The position numbers and the translations under genes were made by a program. 64,000 bases of DNA from Artemia franciscana. Lineage: Eukaryota; Arthropoda; Branchiopoda; Anostraca; Artemiidae. Where the stretch lies: assembly GCF_032884065.1 (NCBI RefSeq), contig NC_088867.1, forward strand, positions 60,810,064 to 60,874,063, written 5' to 3'. The notes under the pieces were generated by a model. That model saw only the letters and a list, made by a program, of their open reading frames with translations, was not told the DNA's origin and ran no database searches. Shown one piece after another: positions 11,289 to 25,649 of this stretch. Numbering within the stretch: position 1 is the first letter of the stretch; every line of letters starts with the position of its first letter.

Positions 11289-11360
11289 TGACGTCATGTT
11301 TCTGTGTTGACTGACGTCATGCAATTAGTTGTCGTCATTTTTGCTTCGATGGTGACGTCA
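11289..11360 (+). promoter_or_regulatory. Three TGACGTCA palindromes (CRE/ATF-type) ahead of a Helitron gene
   Basis: TGACGTCA occurs exactly at 11289-11296, 11312-11319 and 11353-11360. The first Met codon of the Rep/helicase gene is at 11435. The octamer is the known consensus of CREB/ATF factors. The related Helitron downstream carries three copies in matching positions (14491, 14512, 14553). Use as a promoter is inference. Confidence 0.5.
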
Positions 11361-11434
11361 TTCAAGATATTTAAGACATATTTTCACGTAGAAATCTATT
11401 AATGTTTAAGTTTACAATGACTGATTAACTTACC

Positions 11435-11706
11435 ATGGACTCAAAGACTCAAATAGTCTATGCCAAAAAACTTGCTGCTGATAGAGAAAGTCAGAAAAGA
11501 AAGCGTGCCAAGGAATCAAAAGAACAGCAAGGAAACAGGCTTGAGGCTGATAGAGAAAGAAAGAACAGAAAGCGTGCCGAGGAATCAAAAGAACAGCAAG
11601 GAAACAGGCTTGAGGCTGATAGAGAAAGAAAGAACAGAAAGCGTGCCGAGACCAGTGGGTTGTTCCATATTCCCCATTATTATCAAAAACATTTAATGCA
11701 CACATA
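11435..11706 (+). pseudogene. Helitron Rep/helicase, N-terminal basic region
   Basis: The ATG at 11435 opens a Lys/Arg/Glu-rich, probably coiled region with a twice-repeated unit (RKRAEESKEQQGNRLEADRE). This is typical of the N-terminus of arthropod and plant Helitron proteins. Straight after RKRAET the frame shifts, and WVVPYSPLLSKTFNAHINVE follows at about 11650-11713. That motif normally sits far downstream, so several hundred codons including the HUH (Rep-2) motif are deleted. Confidence 0.8.
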
Positions 11707-13213
11707 AACGTTGAATACTGTAACTCCGTAAAGGCAATCAAATACGTATGTAAATACGTCAACAAAGGCAGTGACATGGCAGTTTTTGGCTTGCAGACCG
11801 AAATCAAAGATTTCGATGAAATCGTACAATATCAGGCTGGAAGATACATAAGCAGTAATGAAGCTGTTTGGCGAATTCTTTCATTTCCGATACATGAACG
11901 TAGCTGTTGTTCACTTAGCGGTACATTTACAGAATGGTCAACGTGTTTATTTCACGGAAACCAATGTGCAACAAAGAGCCCTGAATCCACCGGATACAAC
12001 ATTAACAGCTTTTTTTTCGCTTTGCAAAAATGATTCTTTTGCAAAAAAACTGCTGTATACTGAAGTGCCTTCGCATTACACGTGGAATACTAAAAATAAA
12101 GTATTTGAACGTCGAAAACAGGGTAAGTCAGTCGACGGCCAACCTACCATCTTCAAAGATACCACGATAGGAAGACTTTACACCGTTCTCCCCAATCAAC
12201 ATGAATGCTTCTTTCTACGCCTGCTTTTGGTGAATGTACCCGGTCCGACATCCTTTGAGTATTTGAGAACTGTAAACGGTACTATAAATGACACTTACCG
12301 TAGTGCATGCCAAGCTCTGAATTTATTGGAGAATGACCAACACTGGGATAACTGCATCAATGACGCGTGCAAAACGTCAACCCCAAGTCAAATTCGTGCA
12401 TTGTTTGGCATTATTTTAACAACTTGCTCTCCATCAGCTCCTACAGAGTTATGGGAAAAATATAAGTCAAAAATGTCAGAAGATATACTCCATCGAAAAC
12501 AGTTAGAGACGTCAGATATGACTTTTGATTTTACATCAGAAATTTATAACTACACATTAGTTATTATAGAAGATTTGTGCGTATGTATGGCAAACAAACC
12601 TCTTCAGGATTTGGGAATGCCTTCACCTAACCGTATCGCTGCTGTTTCGGCATGGGTAGAATTGGATCGTGAACAAAGTTACAGTACGAGTGATCTATTG
12701 TCGTATGTACAAAATAACATTTCTAAGTTAACGTCGGAACCAAAAGACATTTACGATACGATAATGCATTGTGTCGATAACAACGTTGGAGAAATTTTCT
12801 TTTTGGATGCGCCAGGAGGTACTGGTAAAACATTTGTGATAAAACTGATTCTGGCATCAATTCGATCAAAAAATGATATAGCGTTGGCGATTGCGTCGTC
12901 CGGAATAGCCGCAACATTGCTGCCTGGTGGAAGAACTGCTCATTCCACTTTGTACTTGCCTCTGAATTTACATTCTACAGAAACTCCCACGTGCAATATT
13001 TCCAAATCATCTTGGATGGGTAAAGTATTGCAGCAACGCAAACTTATTATTTGGGATGAGTGCGCAATGGCACACAAAAAATCGCTCGAGGCTCTGGATC
13101 AATGCTTGAAAGATTTGAGAGGGAAGTCGAAACCCTTTGGCAGCACATTAATATTGCTTGCGGGAGATTTCAGGCAAACATTACCTATAATAGCTTGCCT
13201 GAAAAAATTCTAA
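11650..13213 (+). pseudogene. Helitron Rep/helicase, Rep-3 Tyr motif to mid-helicase (frameshifted)
   Basis: Rolling-circle transposase-helicase. KYVCKYVNKGSD at 11740-11775 is the Rep-3 two-tyrosine motif. GRYISSNEAVWRILSFPIHE follows. After a one-base frameshift near 11900, VAVVHLAVHLQNGQRVYFTE continues in the frame that stays open to 13213. The PIF1-type helicase shows Walker A APGGTGKTF (about 12809-12835), DEXX-box IIWDECAMAH (about 13045-13075) and GDFRQTLPII (about 13163-13192). It breaks after that motif, where a small tandem duplication (GCTTGCCTGAAAAA) precedes stops. The HUH motif is missing, so the protein is not functional. Confidence 0.88.
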
Positions 13214-13781
13214 AAATGCTTGCCTGAAAAATTCTAATTTATGGGCACACGCAAAAATATTAAAATTAACTACAAATATGCGTGTCCGATTGCAAAACGA
13301 TGACTCTGGTCAAACATTTTCAGATCAGTTGCTGGCAATTGGAAACGGAAAGCTCCCAGTAGACTCAATTTCAGGACGTATACAACTACCTGCTGATTTC
13401 TGTAATTTAGTGACGTCCAAAAATGAATTGATTGAAAAAGTATTTCCGAATATTCTAAAAAATTATAAAAATAATAAATGGCTAAGTGAAAGAGCGATTA
13501 TCGCACCCAAAAATATAGACGTCCACGAAATCAACAATATTATTTTGACCAAGATTCGAGACCAGGCAGTCCTTTACAAGTCAGTCGACACAGTTTTGGA
13601 ACCAAATGAAGCGGTTAATTATCCATCTGAATTTTTAAATTCCATAGATCTTTCAGGGTTTCCACCACACGTGCTACAACTAAAAGAAGGCGTACCAATA
13701 ATACTTCTAAGAAATATCAACCCACCAAAGCTTTGCAATGGCACGCGACTTGCCGTAAAAAAAAAACAATGTAAAACCTAA
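13214..13781 (+). pseudogene. Helitron PIF1-like helicase, third segment
   Basis: It continues the helicase with TTNMRVRLQNDDSGQTFSDQ, LPVDSISGRIQLPADFCNLV, WLSERAIIAPKN and VPIILLRNINPPKLCNGTRL, all conserved helicase C-domain blocks of Helitrons. It ends at a frameshift in an A-run (about 13758-13766) after RLAVKKK. The usual open frame would continue without break into the next segment. Confidence 0.88.
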
Positions 13782-13789
13782 TAGAGGCC

Positions 13790-14100
13790 ACAATCTTGAC
13801 AGGGCCTTTTGAGGGTGAGGCTGTTCTTATTCCTCGCCTCGCATTCCCATGATTCCAACGGATCTGCCTTTTCAATTTAAAAGATTGCAATTCCCAATTC
13901 GATTAGCATTTGCAATCACCATTAACAAAGCTCAAGGTCAATCATTAGAAAAATGTGGTATAGATCTTAATACTGATTGTTTTTCCCATGGACATTTGTA
14001 CGTTGCATGTTCGAGGGTCGGTAAACCTGACAATCTATTTATATGCAGCGACAATTGGACAGCGAAGAATGTTGTAAATTCGCAAGTTTTACGCAGTTAA
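13790..14100 (+). pseudogene. Helitron PIF1-like helicase, C-terminal segment
   Basis: It contains [15 protein letters not shown] and, after a shift, [20 protein letters not shown]. Then come [20 protein letters not shown] (the helicase motif VI region) and [16 protein letters not shown], with the stop at 14098-14100. This 3' coding piece is the part that recurs, in shorter and inverted form, in the other Helitron copies of the cluster. Confidence 0.88.
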
Positions 14101-14111
14101 TTTGTATTGTA

Positions 14112-14444
14112 TCTATCTATCTATATAAAAACGAGTTGTGTGTATGCATGTTTGTTTGTTTGTAAAAAGAGCGTTTGCATATGACGTCATTATTAGTACA
14201 TACGGCTTTGTATATGCACAGACAATGGGAAAGCCAAGAATGTTGTATATTCGCAATTTTTACGTAGTTTGAAACACATATATAAATCTGTCTATATTCA
14301 CAGGTGGGACACAGGGACACAACTACAATGGCGCGTAACTAATATGGCGCGTAACGACTCACGCGCGCGGGGGGGCTTTGGGGGGCGCGAAGCGCCCCAC
14401 CAACTAGGTGTTGGGGTGGCGCGAAGTGCCACCCCAACAGCTAG
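14112..14444 (+). mobile_element. Short non-autonomous Helitron, about 330 bp
   Basis: It begins near TCTATCTATATAAAAACGAG and has one TGACGTCA at 14182-14189. A helicase C-terminal scrap and the 3' tail TCTATATTCACAGGTGGG follow. It ends with a hairpin at 14413-14435 (one mispaired base), then ACAG and CTAG at 14441-14444, followed by T. A second, shorter GC hairpin (GGCGCGAAGCGCC) lies at about 14384-14397 just before another CTAG. Confidence 0.75.
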
Positions 14445-15744
14445 TATATATATATAAATAAGTTGTCTCTGTGTGTGTGTGTGTTTCGAGTGACGTCATG
14501 TTTGTGTCTACTGACGTCATGAAGTTAGTTGTCGTCATGTTTGTTATGACGATGACGTCATTAAAGGTATTTAAGACATTCGTTCACGGAAAAATGTTTA
14601 ATTGTAAAATGACTGAAGAACCTACAATGGCAACAGCCGAGGAAGCTGCTCAAAGAGTCTATTCCAAAAAACCTGCTGCTGATAGAGAAAGTAAGAAAAG
14701 AAAGCATGGTGAGGAATCACAAGAACAGCAAGAAAACAGGCTTGCGGCTAAAGAGTGCTAAACCGCGCAGTTAGATGAAAATACACTTTGACAGCGAGAG
14801 TCAAAACATGTCAAAACTGAAAATGATAGCGATGATGATTGGGTTTGGGATTTTGACTTGGATAAGGTCATCAATGCCTACCAGATGCAAGTTAAAAAAA
14901 CAAAGGTTCGGCGACATGTACTTCATAGTGACGCTGAAAAATAAAGAAAAAAAAGATAACTGAAAAAGGAAAAAAGGTAAAAAACTAAAAAAAACTAAAA
15001 AGAAAAAACACTCAAAGAGAAATTACAGACAGAGACACAAATGACGACTGAGACAGAGGGAATATAAATGACGACTGGGAACCTCAAAGAGAAATTACAT
15101 ACTGGGACACCCGGACACAAATCACGACCGGGACCCAGGGAATATAAATGACGACCGGGACACAGGGACACAACTACAACGGGGACGCCGGGGGCACAGG
15201 CGGGATATATAAATGACGACCGGGACACAGGGATTGTTCGAATAGAAATTACAGACCGGGACACCAGGACACAAATGACGACCGGGACACAGGGAATATA
15301 AATGACGACCGGGACACTCAAAGAGAAATTACAAACTGAGACACCGGCACACAAATAACAACCGGGACACAGGGAATATAAATGACGACCAGGACACAGG
15401 GACACATCATTAGAATAATGAGGTATAGGTCTAAATACGGATTGTTTTTCCCATGGACAATTATATGTTGCATGTTCAAGAGTCATTAAACCTGACAATC
15501 TATTTATATGCACAGACAATGGGACAGCGAAGAATGTTGTATATTCGCATGTTTTACGTAGTTAAAAACATATATTTATATCTATCTCTATTCACAAGTG
15601 GGACACAGTGACACAACTACAATGGCGCGTAACTAATATGGCGTGTAACGACTTAAGCGCGCGGCGGGGGCTTGGGGGGGGGGGGTCACGAAGCGCCCCA
15701 CCAACTAGGTATTGGGGTGGCGCGAAGCGCCACCCCAGCAGCTA

Positions 15745-15745
<1 letters not shown>
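14445..15745 (+). mobile_element. Helitron copy with N-terminal gene remnant, minisatellite and 3' end
   Basis: After a short TA run, the 5' region (AAATAAGTTGTCTCTGTG) carries TGACGTCA at 14491, 14512 and 14553. An ATG at 14628 opens MATAEEAAQRVYSKKPAADR, the N-terminal basic region, which stops at 14761. Acidic coding such as DSDDDWVWDFDLDKVINAYQ follows out of frame. From 15000 to 15400 it is GC-rich minisatellite. Then come helicase C-terminal scraps (15420-15570) and the 3' terminus, with a 23-nt perfect hairpin at 15714-15736, CTAG at 15742-15745, then T. Confidence 0.75.

Positions 15746-15823
<78 letters not shown>
15746..15823. repeat. (TA)n microsatellite after a Helitron 3' end
   Basis: It begins at the T after CTAG at 15745 and runs uninterrupted to the start of an inverted Helitron tail at 15824. 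Confidence 0.95.
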
Positions 15824-19119
<3,296 letters not shown>

Positions 19120-19490
19120 ATTAAATTAAAAAAAACAGGTTTTTTCAACTGAAAGTAAGGAGCGACATTAAAACTTAAAACGAACAGAAATTACTCCGTA
19201 TATAAAATGGGCTGTCCCCTCCACAATCCCTCACTTTTTACGTTAAAGTTTTAATTGTTTTAAAAAACAGAATTGTGGCAAAGAGTCAAACTTTAGCGTA
19301 AAGAGCGGGGCGTTGATGAGGAAGCAGCCCCTTTCATATACGAAGTAATTTCTGTTCGTTTTAAGTTTTAATGTCGCTCCTTACTTTCAGTTGAAAAAAA
19401 ATGTTTTTTTTATTTAATTTCTGAACGTTTTTGAATCAATGCATGTTTTGATTTTGGCTCTCCGAAGAGAAATAATTAAAACGAAATTTG

Positions 19491-19524
<34 letters not shown>

Positions 19525-21106
19525 GCTAAATGGCCTTCTCATAATTTTGATCGAATGATTTTGAGAAAAAAAGAGCGGGGGAGGAAGCCTAGTTGCCCTC
19601 CAATTTTTTGGTTAATAAAAAGGGCAACTAGAACTTTTAATTTTTGACGAATCTTTGTATTAGTAAAAGATATACGTAACTTATAAACTAGCTTACGTAA
19701 AGAATTTTTTATTCTCATGTTTTTATTACACATATGAGAGGGTTCACCCCCTCGTCAGTACCTCTCTCTTTACACTAAATGTGAAATTTTCGCCCAATTC
19801 ATTAAGAATGACCCCTGAATCACAAAAGCCATAGAATAAATAGTTGACATTACTAAAATTACTTTAGCGTAAAGAGCGAGGTATTAGGAGGAGGTGAGCC
19901 CCTCATATGCGAAGTAATTTCTGTTCGTTTTAAGTTTTAATGCTGCTCCTTACTTCCAGCTGAAAAAATTTTTTCATATTTATTTTTTCATTGTTTTTTT
20001 TTTAATAATGTTAGTAAATCCTGCACTCCCTTCATGGAAATTTTCTTCCCCCATGACAAATTCCTCGATGGAAGTTCCCCCAGTATATCCCCCTCTTTTT
20101 AAACCCTCCCCCCAACCAAAAAATCCTCCTGAAAACACCTGTACACTTCCCAATAACCATTACTATATGTAAAGTAATTTCTATTCGTTTTAAGTTTTAA
20201 TGCTGCTCCTTACTTCCAGCTGAAAAAAACTTTTTCATATTTATTATTTCATTGTTTTTTTTTTAATAATGCTAGTAAATCCTGCACTCCCTTCAAGTAA
20301 ATTTTCTTCCCCCATGACAAATTCCTCGATGGAAGTTCCCCCAGTATATCCCCCTCTTTTTAACCCCTCCCCCAACCAAAAAATCCTCCTGAAAACACCT
20401 GTACACTTCCCAATAACCATTACTATATGTAAGCGCTGGTCAAAGTTTGTAACTTGTAGCCCCTCCCACGGGGACTATGGAAGAGTAAGTCGTCCCCAAA
20501 GACATAGTTATAAGGTTTTTCGACTACGATAAATAAAATGGCTATCTCAGAATTTTGATCCGTTGACTTTGGGAAAATAATTAGCGTGGGAGGGGGCCTA
20601 GGTGCCCTCCAATTTTTTGTGTCACTTAAAAAGGACACTAGAACTTTTCATTTCCGTTAGAATGAGCCCTCTCGCAACATTCTAGGACAAATGGGTCGAT
20701 ACGATTCCCCCTGGGAAAAAGAAAAAAGAAAAAAAAAACAAATAAACGCACATCCGTGATCTGCCTTCTGGCAAAAAATATAAAATTCCACATTTTTGTA
20801 GATAGGAGCTTGAAACTTCTGCAGTAGGGTTTTCTGATACGCTGAATCTGATGGTGTAATTTTCGTTAAGATTCTATGATTTTTAGGGGGTGTTTCCCCC
20901 TATTTTCTAAAATAGCACAAATTTTCTAAGGCTCGTAAGTTTTGGTGCGTAAGACTAAACTTGATGAAACTTATATATTTAAAATCAGCATTAAAATTCG
21001 ATTCTTTTGATGTAGCTATTGGTATCAAAATTTCATTTTTTAGAGTTTTGGTTTCTATTGAGCCGGGTCGCTCCTTACTACAGTTCGTTACCACAAACTG
21101 TTTGAT
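19120..21106 (+). mobile_element. FB element, full-length copy with chimeric hairpin and internal duplication
   Basis: It starts ATTAAATTAAAAAAAA and ends with the palindrome and GTTTGAT. The hairpin (about 19140-19400) is not self-matching. The left arm has CCTCCACAATCCCTC while the right arm has GGCGTTGATGAGGAAGC, and the loop reads in the reverse sense relative to other plus-strand copies. About 260 bp (roughly 19912-20171) is tandemly repeated at 20172-20433. A 31-base T run lies at 19493-19523. Confidence 0.85.
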
Positions 21107-22079
21107 AGAGAATAAACTTCACATTGAAAGCCCATAAGGCTGTTTCTAATGCTTTATATCATTTTTTGAAACAGGAATATGTAAGCCCTTGGAATGAAAC
21201 AGAAAAAAAAAATTTATTGAATAACTGAAGAAAAGAAAAATAATTGGGTAGGAATTACAAGTTGTCTTAATTTTGCAACTTAATTCGGTATTCGACCCAT
21301 AAGAAGGCAAATTTATTTTTGAAATTTATTGACATAAAGTATAATCAGATTAAGAACAAGTTTTTATGAATATTTCAAGAAACAAAATAATTCTCGATTT
21401 TTGAGAATTTCTCTTTTGGTATCGAAACAAAAAATAGTAAGACATTATAACTGTTAGAAGACCATGGTGTAGAACGCAAGCAAAATTTGGCTGACATACT
21501 CTGTAAAAAAAAATTCTGCAGGCACTTATGAATGTAGACTATCTTCATGTGACTCTAAACCAAATCATGTCAAATACACTAAATCAAACCAAAATCATGA
21601 ATTTTTCTCCTGAACCTCCCATATGTCCATTTTTACTTGAAAACCCGCGATCTTCCAAGATTTTTGTTTGGGAGTATCAAAATATGGAGTTTTGAATAGC
21701 ATTTTGTTACTTTTCTTACTTTAAGCAGCGAAGTTAAATAGCATAGCTAATCCTTTAAATTGAACACGCTTTCAAATATTAATAATATATTGATTCCTAA
21801 AGACAGCTACACCCTCAAATGAAAGCTTCTCCCTTTTAAATTGGTCCTTATCTTTAACTGCTTCTTTATGTTTTTCCCTTAATTTTACTAATTTTTCACC
21901 CTGTTTCTTTTTTGAAGTTTTATTACCATTTGTTACAAAACTTACCGCAAACTGAATCTTGTTCACTAGAAATTTAACACACTGATTTTTAATAATTTGT
22001 TAAGATGTGTTTTTGCATAAGTTAAAACTTAACCACTTCAAGCCGATAAAATTTTGAATGTTTTTTGTAATTAAAAAAA
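21107..22079. other. Intergenic stretch without supported features
   Basis: No gene or repeat is recognised. A minus-strand frame of 64 codons (21772-21966) is Lys-rich, without any known motif, and is not supported. Confidence 0.4.
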
Positions 22080-22389
22080 ATCAAATAGTTCGTGGTAACG
22101 AACTGTAGTAAGGAGCGACCCGGCTCAATAGTAACTGAAACTCTAAAAAAGGGAATTTTGATACCAATAGTTACATAAAAAAGAATTGTAATTTATTTCT
22201 GATGTGGCTGAGAAAACTTACCTCATTTTAGAAAACAAGGGGAACATCCCCTAAAAGTCATACAATCTTAACGAAAGTCACACTATCAGATTCAGCGTAT
22301 CAGAGAACCTTCTTGTTGAAGTTTCAAGCTCCTATCTACAGAAATGTGGACTTTTGTATTTTTCGCCAGAAGACAGATCACGGTTGCGT

Positions 22390-22441
<52 letters not shown>

Positions 22442-22638
22442 CGCTAGGAGTGATCGTAACAACCAAGTGGTCCTAGAACGTTGCAAGAGGGATCATTCTA
22501 AAGGGAGTTATAAGTTATATTGCCCTTTTTTAGTGACCAAAACAATTGGAGGGCACCTAGGCCCCCTTCCACACTCATTTTCCCCAAATGTCACTGGATC
22601 AAATTCTGAGATAGCCATTTTATTTAGCATAGTCGAAT
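22080..22638 (-). mobile_element. FB element, terminal fragment in inverse orientation
   Basis: It opens with ATCAAATAGTTCGTGGTAAC, the terminal palindrome, then GTAAGGAGCGACCCGGCTC and the family body in reverse. It stops after CATTTTATTTAGCATAGTCG. The hairpin end is missing. It carries a 51-base T run at 22391-22441 where other copies have a short T/G-rich stretch. Confidence 0.8.
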
Positions 22639-22675
22639 GAAGTCATGGCAGAAGTAGACAAATACAAAGTCATGT

Positions 22676-23375
22676 AATAATAATAATATTTATTACCCAC
22701 AAATATGCAAAAGTATAAACAGTGGAGTACAGAGAAAAAATTAATAAACAAAGCAAAAACAAAAGTACACGTAATTCAACAATGGTAAGCACAATAAAGC
22801 TAATATAACAAAGAAAAACAGCATAATAAAATAGACTAACAGATTAGTAGAACAGACGAAGTAAAGCTGCATTGATAACTAGAAATATTTACAAACACAG
22901 TATAGACCGCCGCTCATCTTTCGCGTTCATCAAATTCATCATTTATTAATAGCCCACAAAGATAACCCTATGAAGAAAAGAAAAATCAAACGAAATTAAC
23001 AAAACGACCAAAAAAAGAAACTAAATACTTATCCTACATAATTCATAAATAACAAGAGTAATATAACTAAAATATAACTAAACTAGAAAGATAACTTATA
23101 AGAAGAAGAAGATTATGGCAGCATCGCCCCATACAGGGAATTATTCTTGCAGAGAGATCGGACAAAGCGAGAAAGCCGATTTTGGACGGCCAGGTATGGA
23201 TCAAGAATGCCATATCTTTTACTAATCCAAGAGTTTCTAGTCCAGGGTGGTAGGCCTAATAAGAACTTACAAAAACGGTAAAAGCATGACCGGATGGTAC
23301 GTTTATTCCGGTCGGTTAATAGAGCCCAAAACGGGTCTGACCAAAACTTTGTTCAAATCTGAACAAAAGTTAGAA
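22676..23375 (-). pseudogene. CR1/Jockey-like LINE, 3' end
   Basis: The minus-strand translation of about 23375-23125 includes FWALLTDRNKRTIRSCFYRF, CKFLLGLPPWTRN, YGILDPYLAVQNRLSRFVRS and a final stop. This is a C-terminal tail of a CR1/Jockey-type RT protein. A 3' UTR of about 450 bp follows. It ends at the (ATT)n-rich, TTTATTACCC-containing 3' terminus near 22676-22692. A related fragment lies at 24468-24890. Confidence 0.6.
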
Positions 23376-23479
23376 TTCCCTCCTCTTCCTGGTAGAGGAG
23401 ATTTCTCCTCTACCTCGATGCAGTAGTTGGGCTGATGAACCAAGAAAAGGAGCGAGACAAAAGCAACATTCTCAGATCT

Positions 23480-23960
23480 TGACTTCAACACCGATGAAAA
23501 TCCTGCTTCAAGAAAAAAGAGAAGAAAAAGAAACCATGATCAAGGAAAAACTAAAAAGGAAAGAAGAAAAGAACCAAGGAACTAAGGGATAAAAAAAAAG
23601 AATTTCATGGGGAAAAGAAAAAGCCTGCTACTACTGAAAGAAAAATACAAAAAGCGAAGTAAAGGAAAATGAGCAGGAAACTTTTTGAATCGGACTCAGA
23701 CACTTCGATTGACGAGGAAAACATTTGTGAAGACGAATCAAAAAGTGAGCTATTTTCGACAAATATGGGTAAAGAAACCTGTTTCTATTGCGGTGACACA
23801 GGGAAAGATGGAGAAATGTGGTATTGGTCCACTTCTTGTACATCATGGGCACATCGCTAAAGTTCTGGATGGGAGACTCCTGAGGGGTATTTGTGTGACA
23901 CATGCTCCAGAAAAGGGAATCCTCGAAACTTTGCTAGAGCCAGATCATGAATACTAAATT
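23480..23960 (+). pseudogene. Pogo/Tigger-like transposase C-terminal tail with PHD-like zinc finger
   Basis: Plus-strand frames show a Lys/Arg-rich stretch (RKKRRKRNHDQGKTKKERRK), then an acidic stretch (ESDSDTSIDEENICEDESKS). A cysteine-rich end follows: CFYCGDTGKDGEMWYWSTSC, TSWAHR and, one frame over, ETPEGYLCDTC. The spacing C-x2-C, C, WAH, C-x2-C is a PHD-like finger. An acidic linker plus this finger is a common C-terminus of invertebrate pogo/Tigger DDE transposases. The catalytic DDE region is not present. A PHD-containing host gene is the alternative, but the frame breaks argue against it. Confidence 0.4.
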
Positions 23961-24467
23961 TAGCCATTATTTGTAACTAAAATTTATCAAAATTAATTTA
24001 CAACAGTTGCCAAAAACACTTACCTGTTAGTGGGGTAGGCCCACGTCTGCAGTGGCAATCACCGTTTGACAGGTGGCCCAGTAAAACACAGGACCTGCTG
24101 ATTGATTTCTTCACAATATTCTTAAAAAATATCCAAATATCTGAGCATCCAAAATACTCGTCCCAATAATCACACGTCACTAATTATCAGAGCTAGCGAA
24201 ATGCGACTGCATTGAATGAATGCTAGATGCAAACTGAAGCATGAGGCATGAACTGAGGCATGGGCTTATCATCAGTACTAATCTTAATTTTTGCTCTTTT
24301 TGAGTTTGACTCGGCTATTTATTGTAATTTCTGTTGGTTTTCAGTTTTATTCATTAATTGATACTGATTTATGGCAGTTTTACGCTTGGAAGATTATTTA
24401 ACTGTATTTCTGCTTGTTTTTTCTTAGTGGATATCTTTACTTTTCTTTGAAAAACTTGTTTTGAATG

Positions 24468-24890
24468 AATGAATGAACTTTATTACCCGTAAAATTATAA
24501 AAAACACAAAGTACGGAGTATTATAAATAAACAAAAACAACAAACAGCGAAGAAAAAAAAATTCAAACTAACAAAAAACAGCATGGGCTAATTAACCAGT
24601 ATCAATATGGAAAAAAGGCTGCAGAGGGTCATAAAGGTGAATAAAGTTGATAGTCCTTTTACATATATCATCACTGGAAGACCGGATCCGAGAAGGCACA
24701 TCATTTAAACCAAATCGAGCAATTATTTTTTTATTTGTTTCGATGCCATCTAGGAAGCCGGAGGAGGAATTTGCAATATATGAAATAAGCCGTACGTAGA
24801 GTATGTCGATCTTTCTTGCGAAACAGATGAGCCATGCCTGATAAAAACAAAAGCACAGGGGTGCAATAAGCGTTATAAATGCATAAACCG
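24468..24890 (-). pseudogene. CR1/Jockey-like LINE, second 3' end fragment
   Basis: Minus-strand coding scraps FRKKDRHTLRTAYFIYCKFL and LRLPRWHRN align by eye with the C-terminal region of the LINE at 22676-23375 (NKRTIRSCFYRFCKFLLGLP). The 3' terminus has (GAAT)n and CTTTATTACCCGTAAAA at 24468-24495. Confidence 0.5.
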
Positions 24891-25439
24891 TTGCGGTTGT
24901 AACGGCTTTTGTTTGAGGATATTGTGTTTGGGGCTTTTGTGGAAAGAGTGTATTAAGATATTTTATGTTCTTTCTTTATTGACATAGTCTTTTTCATGGA
25001 AAATAAAATAACATTTTATATCTTTTCAGTTCTTTTTTCTTATAGGAATCCATTGGTTGGGTTGCTATTTGTATGTTGGAGATTCTCTTCCAACAATTTT
25101 CAATCCTGACACAAATAGCATCTTTTAATTTAATTTTATACGTTCTGAAGCTGATCTGAAAAACAAAGCAATAGCATTCCCAAAGACTCTATCCATGTTC
25201 TTTAACAACCAGGATACACTTACACTCTTTTTATTTATTTAAAGTATAAGAGCAGAAGCAGTGATAGTATTATCGCCAATAGTTTTAACTTAATACTGCC
25301 AGTCGTTCTCGATGTATTGCTGAGGTATCTTCTTGGCAACCATAAGAAAAACACCTTTTGATTTAGTTTAAAACCACATTTAGTTTTAAAGCATAATGAC
25401 CAATTGCACGGTTGTGGGGGGGTTGGCATACCTAATATC
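24891..25439. other. Unassigned stretch
   Basis: No coding sequence is supported. The last part resembles the ACT/AGT repeat family that dominates from 25650. Confidence 0.35.
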
Positions 25440-25640
25440 CCTAAGGACACAGTTGCTGAACCGTTCTACTATGCTGAACAAAATGGCTGTCTCAAAATTT
25501 GACTAGATGTACTTCGAAAATGGATAGGCTTGAGAGATGTGCTGCTTGCCCTCCAATCTCTTTTTAAAGTTAAAAGGGCACCAGAACTTTTAATTTTGAT
25601 TCAAATTAGCTACTTTAAAATTTCGAATAATATTTCTAAC
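25440..25640 (+). mobile_element. FB element body fragment
   Basis: It contains CTATGCTGAACAAAATGGCT, a TGCCCTCCAATCTC block and GGGCACCAGAACTTTTAATT. This is the consecutive order found in FB element bodies, here strongly diverged and without ends. Confidence 0.55.
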
Positions 25641-25649
25641 TATTATAGA

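Noticed and set aside
14995..15519. Minus-strand Pro/Val/Cys/Arg-rich frame, also at 10321-10647
   Set aside because: It is the complement of a GC-rich minisatellite inside Helitrons; the real coding remnant lies on the other strand.
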